Assembly: GCA_963971225.1 (NCBI GenBank)
Contig: OZ020269.1
Location: forward strand, 92,814,865 to 92,878,864
Length of the DNA stretch: 64,000 nucleotides
Origin: Melieria omissa
Taxonomy: Eukaryota; Arthropoda; Insecta; Diptera; Ulidiidae
Reading direction: 5' to 3'
The notes beneath the pieces were generated by a model. That model saw only the letters and a list, made by a program, of their open reading frames with translations. It did no database searches and had not been told where the DNA came from. The position numbers were made by a program, and so were the translations under genes. Below are positions 41,180 through 54,892 of this stretch, one piece after another; the stretch's first letter is position 1, and every line of letters begins with the position of its first letter.

Positions 41180-43560
41180 GACTAACAGTCTTTCTAAGTT
41201 CTTCTTCTTCTTAAATCTCTAATCTGATTAAGTTCAGCTTCTTCTTTGAACTCTAATCTTCTTTAAATTTTTTACGATTAAGTCGACTTTTTTTGCTTAG
41301 AATTTCTACTCAAAATCAGTAAAAGTAAGATTCTCGGTTTCTTCTTTGTTCCACGTTTTTATTGACATTTTCTGTTTCGAAATTCAATTTGAAGTGAATA
41401 ATAAATGAAATTCTTCTTATTCTATTTTGACCTCTGACGTTATTAATTTTTTGTTATGGTTTTAATTTTCGATTTGAACAGAATACATAAGCATTGCATT
41501 ATCTAAATTAGAATTATGCCGTTTAGTTCTTCTCTTTCTTAGATCTCTAATATGTGAATTTGTTTATGATTTATCAACGTCTTCTGTTTCAAATCTCAAT
41601 TTTAAGTAGATAAAAGTTAAGTTCATCTTCAAAATTCTTTAAATTTGTGTATTATTTCAAGACTTTTTAATTCAAATTTCCAGTGAGTAGCTAAACACAA
41701 CATTATCTACCTTCATCAACCTTCTCTCTCTACTCCGTATAAGTTCTTCTTCTTCTTTTTGATCTGTAAAAATGTTTCACGATTTCATGATTCAACGTAT
41801 TCTATTTTGAATATCGATTTTAAGTGAGTAAAAGTTAAGTTTTTCTCTTTCTTTTTTGGTCTCTGAAATTCTCTCATTTTAAATTCCGAGTGAGTAGCTA
41901 AACACATCTTTCTCTGGACTAGAATAGTCTGTTTAAGTTCTACTTTTTTTTCTTTGATCTCTAATCCTTAATATGTTTCATGATTTCATCGACGTTTTCT
42001 TTTTCGAATGTCGATTTATATGGATTTCACGGACCTTTTCATTTCAAATTTCGAATGAGTAGCTAAACACAGCATTCTCTAAATTCTCGATCCTAGGCTC
42101 TAAAATACTTCGTTTAATTTATTCTTCATCTCTTTTGATCTGTAACCTAGAAAGACCAATTTTGACGGTTTATTATTTGTATTTTCTTTAGTATTTCTAT
42201 CCACTTTTGCTTAATGACTTTTATTTTTTAACGTTCTACAATTAGTTCTACAATTAGGGTTCTTCTCAATTACGATTAGTCAAATCCGATGGGTACTTTT
42301 CGTGATATCAGTTTAAAAATCAGTTAAAAAATAAGTTTTGAAATTCTTCATGGTTTAATTGAAGTTCGTTGTTTCGAATGCCGATTTGAATGGTTAATGT
42401 AAAATTAAAGTTCTTCTTTTGCTTGCTTGGTCTCTGAAATTTTTTAAATTTGTTCATTATTTCAAGGGACTCATTTTAATTTGCGAGTGAGTAGCTAAAC
42501 ATAGCAATCTCTAGAATAGAATATACTCCATTTAAGTTCTTCTTCTTCTTTGTTTCTAATCCTTAAAAAGTTTCATTATTTCATCGATTTTTCGAGTGTC
42601 GATTTAAATGAAGTAAAATAATGTTCTTCTTTTGTTCCTTTGATCTCCGAAATTATTTATAATATTTCATGATTTCATAACTGTAAAGCCGACGAGCTGG
42701 CCAGAGCAGGCACGGAGCTGCAATCTATAAACGCTATAGAAGAGGCTGGCATTCCACTCTCTACCTGCAAATTACGCCTCAGGAGCTTTTATCTTCGTAG
42801 AGCAAACACTAGATGGCTCGAAGAAGATACATGCCACACAGCAAGACAGATCTGGCCAACAATCGATCTGAGCAGATCCAGGGAATTGATCCTGCTAAAC
42901 AAACCCTCAATAGGGATTGTCGTAGGAATCATAACTGGACACTGCCCCAGCGGTCAACACGCCAGAAGACTAGGCCTGCTGTACAATGATTTCTGCAGAA
43001 GCTGTAGGAACGAAGACTAAGAGGAAACTGTTGAGCACTTCCTCCGCGAATGTCCGGCGCTTGCAAGAACACGCCTACGTCTCTCGGGACAGCACTCCTT
43101 CAGCTGTTAGCAGATCTAGAGCAGATGCCCCCAAGCAATCTTAACAAATTCATCAGAGCCACCAGATGGCTCTCACCTTAGGGAAGTGTGTAGGTGGAGT
43201 CATCTCCCCACCATGTGGTAACACAATGGGCCACCAGGCCTAAGTGATGCCCGTGAGGCGGCCACTTAACCTACCTACCTACCTACCTATGATTTCATAA
43301 ACTGTTTTATTTCAAATCTTGATTCGAAGAGAATAAAAGTTAAGTTCGCCTTCTTCCTCTTTGGTCTCTAATCTTTAAAATGTTTTAATGATTTCATCAA
43401 GGTTTTTTGTTTCCAATATCGATTTGAATGGAGTGAAATTGAAGTTCCTTTTTTGCTTCTTTGATCTTTGAAATTATTTGAACTTTTTTATGATTTCATC
43501 GACGTTTTCCATATTGAATTTCGTTTTAAAAGAAATTCCCCTTTTCTATTTTTTTAGTTT
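41180..43560. repeat. Degenerate pyrimidine-rich repeat field, unit about 200 bp
   Basis: Phrases 'gagtagctaaacac' (near 41690, 41891, 42054, 42487), 'aagttcttcttctt', 'tttgatctctaat', 'atgatttcatcgacgtttt' and 'tcgatttgaatgga' recur in loose order. The repeats are strongly diverged and the field is split by a non-LTR insertion (42685-43288). Non-coding. Confidence 0.72.
42685..43288 (+). pseudogene. 5'-truncated jockey/R1-type non-LTR retrotransposon with target duplication
   Basis: The plus strand reads ADELARAGTELQSINAIEEA from the end of RNase H, then TARQIWPTIDLSRSRELILL, GIITGHCPSGQHARRLGLLY, CRSCRNED, a stop codon, EETVEHFLRECPALARTRLR, a frame break and NKFIRATRWLS. The 3' end finishes in (CTAC)n repeats. 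'atgatttcata' occurs at both edges (42669-42679, 43289-43299), a target duplication formed inside the repeat field. The ORF2 tail is broken by a stop and a frameshift. Confidence 0.85.
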
Positions 43561-46190
43561 TTTTTTGCTATAAATTATTCATTAAAATCTTTGTACCATT
43601 ACCATTATCATTACCATTATACTAATATAAATAACTAACTAACTAAACTAATATAATAATAAAATATCTTAAGGGTTTTCCCAGTTTTACCGTAATTTGA
43701 TACCAAAAATAATGGTTCCACCTAAACAAAAAATATTTCCATATATAAAAATGAAATAGAAACTACGTTATGGACAAAAATGCAACATTTCCAAATTTAT
43801 TATTTAAGTAACTTAAAAACTATTTATAATATATCTAACTTCAAAATATGTATAAATAACTTAAAAATTGTAAAAAGGGATTCACAATGGGCCAATTCGA
43901 CCTCCGAGAGGAAGTGCGGTCTCTGTGCCTCACACACCCTTTCCTACCTAACCTTACCAAATGTAAGAATTAATTGCTGGATAAAATAATTTATTTATGA
44001 TTTGTATTGTATCTAGAAAACGTACTACAACAACTGTTTAAATATACATATATAGTTTATATGTACATAAGTATATCGTACTGACTTCAATTTACTTTAT
44101 TCGTAAAAAAAATTTGTTAAGGTTACAGTTTTGCATTTTGCTGTGGAGCTCCTCAATTGCTTAAAAAAACATTATCCAAACTATTATTGGAATACCTTCC
44201 TTAAGTTCTTTCTCAACTTTAATCTCTAATGTTTAAATACTTTACATGATTTCATCAAAGTTTACCTTAAAATTAAAAATTGCCCCATTATCCTAATTTC
44301 AAATTTAATTGAGTTGTCTATTCTAGAAAAAAATGTACTCACTATTTCTGTAATTTATTCCGCTACTTATCGAACGCATATTGCAATAAATTTCATTAAA
44401 TTTGTCCACAAATTTGTGTACACTTTGAAGTTTACAATTCAATTGAGTCGCCGAACGTTCTCGGAAATTATTGCAATATGGTCTAAGAGACGCACAAGAC
44501 ACAATATGAATGCAAGATTTGACGCATTTGACTACTTATGGGCCAACGAAACGAATTCCCGGCCATTATGTCATACAATTTCAATTTACTAGCGAACATT
44601 TGGCATTCACCTGCTGCCAAGTGGAAATTACCTTCGATCGGATTTCGGACGTGTGCGCCTACGCCGCAGTGCGTCCTTGCCGCTGGCAATACTCGTATTT
44701 GGCATTTATCTGCCGCCTCAATGCTGCGCTACGTAGGCCGATTGTGCGTGGTGCCTTGCACTAAGATTGATATACATATATTTATATGTCGCATGGTGCC
44801 AGGTAACTAAGGAATATGTTTTTGTGATTATTTTTTGCTCGCCTTAGCACACTGCCACACTTTGTGTATGTGTGGGTGGAAGTGTGTGTTTGGGTGTCGC
44901 ACACACACACACCCACATACAGCGTCCTTGCAAGTGGAAGCCATTAATGCGCGCTGGCATACTGAAGGGAAGCGTCGCCGAACGCCGCTGTCGTCTTGCC
45001 ACTGCTTGGGCTTTTGATTTTATTATGCAGCAATTATTGGTCCGCAAAGTAAATGGCGCACATTGTGGCCGGCAGACAGCTGCCCGAGCAGCTGAATGGC
45101 CGCACAGGGGGATTGACCAACGACACGAGGCCTCCTTCTGAATAGCAACGCGTCGCTCCTGGGAGCGAATTGTGGGCCGATTTGTCGCTGTGGCCACTGT
45201 TGATTTGCTGCTTGCACGACAACTACAACGCATATGCGTGAAGGACACAAATACTTATTAGTGAACTTGTTAATAATTAAGGCGCACACAAATGGCACCG
45301 AACGGCTGGGAAGTCTTCTTGCGTCTGAGACCGTAAAGAAACAACAAAAGCAAACAAAACATATAGAAACCAGAATAACTCAAATTCGTGTTTACGCCTG
45401 AAAAAATCGACAAAATCGCAGCGTCGAGACATAGTGGAAGCCAAAGCGAAATGTGGTTGTTATTGTTGCAATTTTGTTGTTTCTTATTTTCTTTTTTTTT
45501 TAAATAAGCCGCAAAAGTAGTGAGAGAGCCAGCAACCGAGACGGAAAGCTCAGAGGTTGAGGCCGAACTGAACAAAACAAAAAAAAAGAAACCGCTGACA
45601 CAACAGAAAATTGCCAACCATTTCAATACATAAGTAAATACACGCACACATACACAAACACACATCTCTATTATTACACCGCCAAATGCGTCACATGCTC
45701 ACACAAACATACTGACAAATGGCCGGCATGCAACAACAACAAATATACACACACAAAATAAGCCAAAACCAAACGCATGCGACATTATGCCACACTTCAA
45801 GGACATTCACTTCTGTTTATCCTGCGCTCACATACATAGAAGCAAACACATGAATATATGCACACATACATATGTAAGTAGATGGAAACGCAATATTCCT
45901 TGGTTACGACCAGGCATTTACCTTGATTACCTTGCAACATGTCGTACACAAACACAGCTGTACACTCACACACACACAATCACACCGGAGTGTTTATACA
46001 AATAAACAAAAGGCAGCTTAAGCTGGCTGGCTGGCGGCTTTGACGCTTCAAGGCTAAAACGCTTTGTGCCTATGTTCCTAGTGACGAAATTCGGTTGAGC
46101 TCGAGGCGGCAAGTTGGTAATGAGTTGACAAAACTGCAATACCACACACACACAAACACACACACATACAGGGTGCGCCAAAGTGGCGCG
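43561..46190. other. AT-rich then host-like non-coding DNA
   Basis: 43561-44300 is AT-rich with nothing recognised. 44400-46190 is GC-richer with CA/GT runs (44898-44915, 45640-45665, 45965-45980, 46143-46167). Overlapping low-complexity frames lie on both strands, and no gene is recognised. Confidence 0.45.
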
Positions 46191-46209
46191 TGCAACTCGT
46201 TAAGTAAAA

Positions 46210-47360
46210 AGCACAAAAAAGCACATTGTTGTTGGTGTATTAAGTTTAATCAAACTAATAGGTTACTACTAACCGAAAACTAACCGATTTTCTTAGATTT
46301 TGGAAAAAAATTAAACATGTGTTTTAAGCGTAATTAGTTTATTTACCTAATGGTTACTATTGCATCAAAAATAACCGAAAAATAACCAATTTTCATAGCT
46401 TTTGGAGACAGCATGAAAATATTTTTAAAAAATATTTTTTTTACTGGCGAACTTAATTCATTTGGACGAATCAGTTACTACTGCATCAATAATAACCATC
46501 AAATAACCACTTTTCATTCAGGAAAATTCACATTTTTGTTGGTGTAATTAGTTCAAACTAATAGGTGACTACTAACCGCAACATAACCAATTTTCATAAC
46601 TTTTGGAGGAAAATTAAAAATATTTTTAGTGGCGTAGTTAGTTTAATTAAACGGTTACTAGTTTTTTAACCGGTTACAACTGCATCAATAATTACTCAAA
46701 AATCACCAATTTTCATAGCTCTATTTTTAATGCCGAACTTAATTCCTTTGGACCAATCAGTTACTATTGCATCAATAATAACCGCCAAATAACCATTTTT
46801 CGCTCAGGAAAATGCACATTATTGGTGATGTACTTAGTTCAATCAAACTAATAGGTTACTACTAACCGCAACATAACCAACCACAGATTTTTGAGGAAGA
46901 TTTTACATCGTTTTTATGGCGTCATTGGTTTATTTAACTAATCGGTTACCACTGCACCAATAATAACCGAAAAATTAATCATTTTAAAAAATATTTTTTT
47001 ATTGACAAACTTAATTCAATTGAACCAATCAGTTACTACTGCATCAATAATAACCGTGAAATAACGACTTTTCAATTAAAAAAAAGGCACTTTTTGTTGG
47101 TGTATTTAGTTCAATCAAACTAATAGGTTACCACTAACCGCAACATAACGAATTTTCTTATATTTTAGAGAATAGTTAAAAATATTTTTTAATGGCGTAA
47201 TTGGTTTATCTAACTAATCGGTTACCACTGCTACAATAATAACTGCAAAATAACCAATTTTCATAGCTCTTGGAGGAAACATAAAAAACGTTTTCAAAAT
47301 TTTTTTTAATTCCGAACTTATTTCTATGGGACCAATTAGTTACTAGTTCATCAATTATGA
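46210..47360. repeat. Four tandem copies of a 270-310-bp unit
   Basis: 'gttggtgta', then 'ttagtt-aatcaaactaata' and 'ggttactactaaccg-aacataacc', occurs near 46226, 46533, 46819 and 47092. Within each unit 'ttactgcatcaataataacc' also recurs as a sub-repeat. Units are 10-20 percent diverged by eye and do not encode protein. Confidence 0.85.
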
Positions 47361-47594
47361 CCACAAAGTTTTTTAAAATAATAAAGGAAAAACATTTTAA
47401 TTACAAACATGAATAATACAAAAAAAATCCATTTTTTATTTTATTTTTGCAATAGATGACTTTACTAATCTGTATCTCATGTTGATTAAAAGCAATCAAG
47501 TTACTTTGGAAGCCTTTACAAAGATAAGACTTCATACTAAAAAAACTTCTCAGAGAGTTTCATGATTGCTTTACTCAGTTTTGTTTGTACACGC

Positions 47595-48320
47595 GTCAAA
47601 GATGAACAACAGCAAAGACAGAATATGCCATATTTTATAGGTTCTCCTCGATAGAAGCGGCTGAAAATGTAAATAGTATTTCTAGTCCTGATACTGAAAA
47701 AGGTAAACGCGCAAATTTTGGTTTCCTCGATGCCATTCCGGTAATTTTTATGTCAAAAATGTTTCACGCTCAGGAAGGTCAAGTGTGAAAAATGTCAATC
47801 AAATCATGGAAATCTTCAATCACATAAGCACTGCTTTGATTCTACAGCAAATACTCATTGCACTCACTCACAAAACCCATTTCGAACCACTTGAATTAGG
47901 CTGAATACCAAACAAAGCTCAATGTGTGGTCTCATGGTCTCATGGACCAAACTTCCATCTGTGAAACTAAAAGAAGTCAACTCATTTCTAAAGCGAATGT
48001 CAAGTGATGATGAAAAATGGATCACATACGACAACCTCAAGCAAGGACAGTTGTGGTCAAATCACAGTTTAAAGTTCGGATTGATGCGAAGGAAAGTTTT
48101 TCTTTGTGTTTGGTGGAATGGACAAGGAAAAGATCTACTAGGAGCTGCTCTACTACGGGGTGTCTGAAGAAATCAATCACCCAGAAGCAGTAAACTTTAG
48201 CCAATAGGAGAGGAATTGTGTTGTATCAGACTCGTCAAAAGCTTTGGAAATTTTTTTGTAAGTTTATGTGCCTAGAAGTGTCCAAACTTTGGCCAATAGA
48301 AGAACAATAGTGTTCAAACA
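47595..48320 (+). pseudogene. mariner-type transposase relic
   Basis: Segments in several frames follow a mariner transposase in order: SKMFHAQEGQV (degenerate), then LVSWTKLPSVKLKE, FLKRMSSDDEKWITYDN, QLWSNHSLKFGLMRRKVFLC, VWWNGQGKDLLGAAL, LANRRGIVLYQTRQKLWK and a duplicated-looking LWPIEEQ stretch. The DEKW-TYDN block contains a catalytic-type Asp. The HQDNARPH block is not recovered intact. Many stops and shifts show it is long dead. No inverted ends were identified. Confidence 0.78.
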
Positions 48321-48995
48321 GGACCTACATCCATAGTAACTGGCCAGAAGCTTCGGCAGTTGAGTTGGGAGGCACCAAATGATTAACACCAATCTATATA
48401 TTCCGTCTATGACGAATGATTTTGCTGGTGAAAAATTACCCTCAAGAGAAGTTTGTGAAAAACCACTGTCCTCGAGATCCCAGGGCTTGAGGGTTTCTAA
48501 TAGAGGGCTAAATTTGTTTTGTTCCATGTTAACTCCTCTCTGGAGCATAGGGCCTCCACCAGACAGCCTTGTGTTGGTTATGTTAATCAGTTGTGTTGTT
48601 CTGGCAGGGTAGGTGATTGGCCTGCCGCAGGTAGACCTAAGTGATGGGGTTGCCATCTAACGCCGCTTAGGAACGTCGCCTCCGTTATTTCGAGCTACCG
48701 CTCGTAGCGCCATCTGTTGTGTGAGGAGGTTACAGCAGAATGGTTGGGGACCTCGCTAGATCAATTTGGTGCGCTGTTTTCGCAGTTGTCTGCTTCCCCT
48801 TGCAGATGTCGCTCGTGCGCCGTGTAGCTTTGTAACGCAGAATTACGCGTACTATTGCGTGGAAGTGAGTGGGATAGGAATAATTAGGTTGGGAATCAAT
48901 GAACTTTGGATATGTTGCAGGGTTTTAGGAAAATTTGGAGAACAGGAAAAATCTGAAAAATTGGTTGGAAAAGTGCGGGACCATGCACGCGGCGG
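48321..48995. other. Unassigned moderately GC-rich stretch
   Basis: 48500-48730 contains phrases such as 'gcctgccgcaggtagaccta' and 'gttgccatctaacgccgc' that read like retroelement 3' sequence, but no protein motif is seen. Confidence 0.3.
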
Positions 48996-49050
48996 GAGTT
49001 GAACCCACGACTTCTGGGATGACAGATGAGATACATAGTGAAATTATAAT
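48996..49050 (-). mobile_element. tRNA-like SINE head (partial)
   Basis: On the minus strand, CATCCCAGAAGTCGTGGGTT followed by CAACTCCCGCC gives a good B box (GGGTTCAACTCCC). The 61390-61475 copy shares 'catcccagaggtcgtg'. The A-box half is not convincing here. Confidence 0.5.
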
Positions 49051-50422
49051 ATACCTTTTTTTCAAAGCGCAATTAGCATCAAAATGGCAACAAGTCATTG
49101 AACAAAAGGTGCAACATTTGATCTAAATTGGATCATTCTACACTAAATGAAGCCTCCAGTTGCATGTAAAAATAATAGATTCCTTTTTACTACACCTGAT
49201 ATTTATTTTTATTAAAGCTAATTTGCCTCACTCATTAAATAGACAAAAATTTCCAAAGGTTACCAAATGAGCAAATAATTTGGTTTCAATATTATTGCAA
49301 AGTTTCATAAGTTTCATCCCTGTTTTCTTCAAACTTTCTCTATGGTTTGCTATCCCCCAATCCAGCCACTTTTTCTTGCTATTTCTTAAACTTTAAGTCT
49401 AAACTTTTTGTTGTTGCATAAAACCTTATTTGACTCATGAATATGCAAAATTTGTCCTTAAAAGTACTTAAACGAGCTTAACCGAAAGCCATCATCCATC
49501 TACCTTGAATGCATGACATTATTCCTTTAGTTTAGTTGTGAAAAGGACCAGAAAAGGTCACACACAAACTATCGCATTCATCGCATTTCCTGTATATTCA
49601 CTTGAATCATTAGCCGCCGCCACTTGAGTCACTTGCGAATAATTAAATTCTTCAAATTTCTTTCCATACTTGTGGCATAACCTTTCAAAAATGTTCCAAA
49701 AGTTAGTTAAATTTTAATCAAATAATATTCATATTTTTGTATTATTTTCTTATTGAACAGCAACAACAACAAAACTTGAAACATTTTGTGTATGAAAAAC
49801 TTAACAAAACTTATAAATAGCCGAAAAGCTACAAATCCCCAGCGTTGGTGACTAATTTCCTCTTAGCTTTACGCCCACATCGAGTGGAAGTTTTTCAAGT
49901 GTATCGACTGTGTCGACATGGAAGTGTGGGCAGTGGAGTTTTTCGTTAATATTTATTAGTTGTGCCGAAGCTAAACAAAAACGAAAAACGATGCAAAGCA
50001 AATGTGAAAAAAAAGTTTCATTTATTGCCTGTAAAATTAAATCAATAAACAAAACTGGTTTTTATGGGCGATTTTTTTTTCAATACTGAATTTTCATATT
50101 CATATTTGTGCGAGCATAAAAATCTCAATGAAGATTGAAGATAAAAAGTTGACAGCCGATAGCTGAAGTGGTGGTAAATCACTGAAACCAATGGATATGA
50201 GAAATGAAAATTATGGAAAATGTATGCTGAACACTGCTGGCACAAAGATATGGCATCTACCTGGCGACATAAATTTCAAATATAATGGAGTGGACTTCTG
50301 GGCTTCACTTGTGGGCAATCAATGGCGGAGTTGGCTCAAGCGAAAGCGTGGAAGATTGGACTTATTGGTCTTCTGAACTTATATCATAGTAGAAGTAGAA
50401 GAGGTTGCTGTATGTACCACAC
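49051..50422. other. AT-rich to mixed host-like DNA
   Basis: No gene, element ends or repeat unit are recognised; small frames only. Confidence 0.4.
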
Positions 50423-50672
50423 AGTGTTGCCAGATCAGAATATTTCCTCCTAGAAACATTGTTTAGGAGAAAGTTTAGGAGATTATTATATTTTATGTTA
50501 GAGGATTTTTCGGATCCTAAGTGGATTTTTGAAAGATTTTTACATAACGAAGTATGATGTACTGGTAACACTGATAACAAAACATATCTTAGCAATTATT
50601 TTAATAGTCAAAGCACCCAATTGTGTTAAAAATTTGTAAGCTTACAAAATGTAAGCTCGTTCTGTCTCGAAG
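50423..50672 (-). mobile_element. Truncated hAT-type MITE related to 38974-39517
   Basis: It begins CAGTGTTGCCAGATCAG, then 'ctaagtggatttttg', 'cataacgaagtatgatgta', 'aacaaaacatat' and 'acaaaatgtaagctcgttct' follow the reverse complement of the right part of 38974-39517. The other end is missing. Confidence 0.72.
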
Positions 50673-51054
50673 CTTCTCAATACACTTGCCGCACAGTAAT
50701 AGTTTTTTACTTTTTTCTCTCAGTTTTTACTTGCATAAATTTTTTTCATCTCTTTCGAGTTGCAGTTTCCAAATTTTCATTCAACTTGTACACATTTTCA
50801 TATACATTACTTCAACAGTAAAAATCTAAAAAAAACGAAAACCATATCCTCAACATTTGGCTTTCAGCCACAAAAAAAATTTCGCAAAATTGCGCAAGAA
50901 TGCTGAATGATGATTTCAAAGCAAAGTTTCAATTGCAACGAATTCATTCGTCCAAAGCTGGTCAAACCGCAATTGTTTTTGTTGTTTCGTAGAGGAAAAC
51001 CCAAGCAACAATAACAATAACAACAACAAATGGCAATAGCAAACTTTTCAATAT

Positions 51055-52490
51055 ATTTTTATTTGAAATAATTTAATTTTAATTTAATTTTTAAATAATT
51101 TTAAGAATTTTGAATAATTTAAATAGTTCCAACTATAATTTTAAAAAATTTTAATAAAGTTTTAATAAGATTTTAAAATTTTTTAATAATTTAAATAATT
51201 CAACAAATAATGTGAAAAGTTTTAAATAATATTTTTTAAAGGATTTTAACATTTTTTCATAATTTAAATAAATCAACAATTAATTAAAACATTTTAAAAA
51301 TATTTTAATAAGATTTTGAAAATTTTTAATAATTTAAATAATTCAACACATAATTTGAAAAAGTTTTAAAAAATATTTTTTAAAAGATTTTAACATTTTT
51401 TCATAATTTAAATAAATCAACAATTAATTCAAAAAATTTTAAAAATATTTTAATAAGATTTAAAAAATGTTTAATAATTTAAATAATTCAACAAATAATT
51501 TGAAAAGTTTTAAATAATATTTTTTTCAAGGATTTTAACATTTTTTCCTAATTTAAATAAATCAACAATTAATTAAAAAAATTTTAAAATATTTTAATAA
51601 GACTAATAATTTTTAAAAATTTAAATAATTCAACACATAATTTGAAAAAGTTTTAAATAATATTTTTTAGAGGATTTTAAAATTTTTTCATAATTTAAAT
51701 AAATCCACAATTAATTAAAAAAAATTAAAAAAATATTTTAATAAGATTTTAAGAATTTTAATAACTTAAATAATTAAACAAATAATTTTAAAAAATAATA
51801 AAATTGATATAACATATCAGTACGATTTCAACACTTTTTTATAGTTTAAATAATTAAAAAAATTAAATAATATTCTAGTAATTTTTTAACAACCTTGAAT
51901 ATTTCAATAATTCAACAAATAGCTCAAAAAAAATTTTAATAAAATTTGAACAGTTTTTAATATTTGAAATAATGCGAGAATTAATATAAAAAAATTAATA
52001 AATATTTTAATAATTTTGAATAATTTAAATAGAACAACAAATAACTAAAAAAAAATTAAATAATATTTTAGTAATATTTTAGCAATTTTTAATTATTTAA
52101 CTTATTCAACAAATAATTACAAAAATTAATAAATAAAATTCTAATGAGTTTTTAAAAACTTTGATATTTAAATAATTCAACAAAAAATTAAAAAAAATCA
52201 ATGAGATTTTAACAATTTTGAAAAATTTAAATAACACAACAAATAATTAAGAAAAATTTAAATAATATTTTAATAATATTTAAACAATTTTGAATAATTT
52301 CAGTAATACAACAAATAACTACAAAAAATTGCAATAATATTTGATGAGATTTTAACAATTTCGAATAATTTAAATTATTCAACAAATAATTTAAATATAA
52401 TTTAAATACCATTTTTTAAGATTTTAACAATTTTGTATAATTTAAATCACAAAACAAGAAAATTAAAAAAAATTTTAAATAATATACCTC
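51055..52490. repeat. AT-rich satellite-like field, unit about 145 bp
   Basis: 'gattttaacattttttcata' followed by 'atttaaataaatcaacaatt' recurs near 51241, 51388, 51528 and 51673, with 'taatttaaataattcaacaa' between. Later units are more diverged. The sequence is over 80 percent A+T. The same family occurs at 54465-54895. Confidence 0.85.
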
Positions 52491-54460
52491 GCCACTTAAC
52501 CCCTTTAGTGAACCACACTATCGGCGCATAACTATTTTTTAAGTTCAGTTGATTTATAGCCAATTTTTGCATTAGAAATGGAAAAATGTTTAGTGTAGCG
52601 CATAAAAAAGTCGTTTCAGACTAACTTAAGCACTCTTTCTTGTTTTTATGTGCAACATCCGGTGGTTGCGTTGATAACGCAACGTCTAGTTGCATGTGGC
52701 AGGCTGCATGCATTTGGACGCGTTTCAAGTGCGTTAACCAGCAAAAAAAAGAAGCAAATTATTTTTAGCAAACTACAACAGCAAACGCAGTAAAATTATA
52801 CACCAGCGTAACAACTACAACACCAACAGCAACAACAACAACAACATCAACATATGAATGCATACAGAAAACTGGTAGCTTAGCATATTGAAAGCTTCCT
52901 TCGGTGGCCAACAACAGCCACAAGGAAGCAATGATCATTGGCAGCAGCAGCAACAAGAACAACAACAACAACTACACCAATAACTCCATGTATGTGTGTA
53001 AAATGTGGCTGTTGTTGTTGTTGGTGCTGTGGTTTCTGAAGTGAAAGCGGATGTGCCGCTTGTTGCTGCACTGCGCCAAATACAACAAAACAAACGAAGA
53101 CATAACACGGACGAGCAGCCAAAAAAAAGGCCGCAACTTATTACAATTTTCCAATGGTTAGCATGGACCAGTGAGTGAAGAAGGGGAGGCGGTGGTGGGC
53201 GGCGCTCAGAAACTGGGCCGTGCTGCTTAAAGTTGCTCAAGCGAAAAGTTTCGAATGCGCATTACTTGCGTACAAAAGACTCAAAGGTTCAAAGGTTATG
53301 CGCGTTGTAGTTAGTGCGGCTTAAATGGTGACCCCTCCGACCCGCGCGCCCACAGTGCCGCCAGCGCGCTGCCAGAAATTTACATGCGGCACATGTCGTC
53401 AGGTGTGGCGCATTGAACACTCAGTCGCCGCCGACGCCGCCAACGCTGCCGCAGTTGTCGTTGCCGCCAAGTGTTGCAGCAGCAGCAAACTGCCGCTTCA
53501 GCTCGGGCTGGGGGCTTGACATGTGTGAACGCGAGCCGGTCAGGCGAAGCACTGTTGGGTTTTAAGGATTTTGTGCTTTAGCGGCGCCAACGTCGGCGTC
53601 AGTCAATTCAAATTTTCAGTTACATGCTTCGATTGGCAATTGAAAACGCATTTCAGGCACATTTGCACCACACCACACACACACACAGACACACACACAC
53701 ACTCACACACAATCAGACAATCTCTCTCACACTCGACCAGCCAAAGTCTTTGAAAGAAAAGTTGTATTTTCTTTTTGTTGGCAGCGTTTTCGGTACGTTT
53801 TAAGGCTTACAAAGTTTTCGGCCGAGTCGCTGCTGGCGCACGCAAATACGTGAGGTAATTTCCTAATATTTAACTGTAAATTAAGTTAGAGACACGTGAA
53901 GGGGTTGCAGCGCACGTACCGCGCACACATGGCTCATCCATCTAAACAACGATTGAACACAGCCGCTGGATTTGCGGTCGTCGGAGCGAGGCAGGTGGCA
54001 CTTTTGACAATTCGTGGCAAATGGACCGGCACAACGGCGACTGAGACGATTGAAAGTGGTCGGAGTGGGCGCTGAAAGGCTGCCGGCAAAGTCGTCCATG
54101 TAAATATCGCAGAAAGGCAGAAAGTTTACTTTGAATGCAGCGACACATTTTGGGGATTTCAGCGTAAATTACTGGAAAAGGTTAAATTTGTGAATCTTGC
54201 AAAAGTGTGAGAAGTTGTCGTTGTCAACCTTCAGATGAACCACGACAGCAAAGGGTTGAAATTTAAACGCTCTCTCATCAGAAATTCGTGGTGAGATGGT
54301 TTCTCTTTAATGTTGCCTGCAATCGATACTGAAAGTAAGCTAAGCTTGACTACCAAAAGAATTGGCAGTAGTCTGTAATATTCGATACTTGAAACTATCG
54401 AAACTGTGTTATTTTATTTTCGAAATATATATACTAGTTTTTCATCAAAGAGTAATTCAT
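52491..54460. other. Host-like non-coding DNA
   Basis: A GC-richer block with CAA/GTT triplets (52820-52850, 53010-53025) and CA tracts (53674-53710). Frames such as 53325-53519 are Ala-rich chance frames. No gene is recognised. Confidence 0.45.
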
Positions 54461-54464
54461 TTTT

Positions 54465-54892
54465 TTTTCTTTTAAATAATATTTTCATAAGATTCTAACA
54501 ATTTTGAATAATTTAAATAATTCAAAAAATTATGTTAAAAAAAATTATGTTAAAAAAAATTATATACTATTTTAATACGATTTTAACAATTTTAAATAAT
54601 TTAAATGATTCACCAAATAATTTATAAACAAATTATATACTATTTTGATATTATTTTAACAATTTTTAGTAATTTAAATAATAAAAAAAATAATTTTAAA
54701 GCACTTTAAATAACATATTAATACGATTTAAACATTTTTTAATAACTTAAGCAATTCAACAAATCATTCAAAAAAAATTAAATAACATTCTAATAAGTTT
54801 TTAACAACTTTAAATATTTAAATAATTTAACAAATAATTTCAAAAAAATTTCAGTAAGATTTTAACAATATTGAATAATTCAAATAATGAAA
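54465..54892. repeat. Second AT-rich satellite-like field
   Basis: 'taatttaaataattcaac', 'aaataattt' and 'gattttaacaatttt' phrases are shared with 51055-52490 but with shorter spacing. It abuts the SINE at 54893. Confidence 0.75.
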
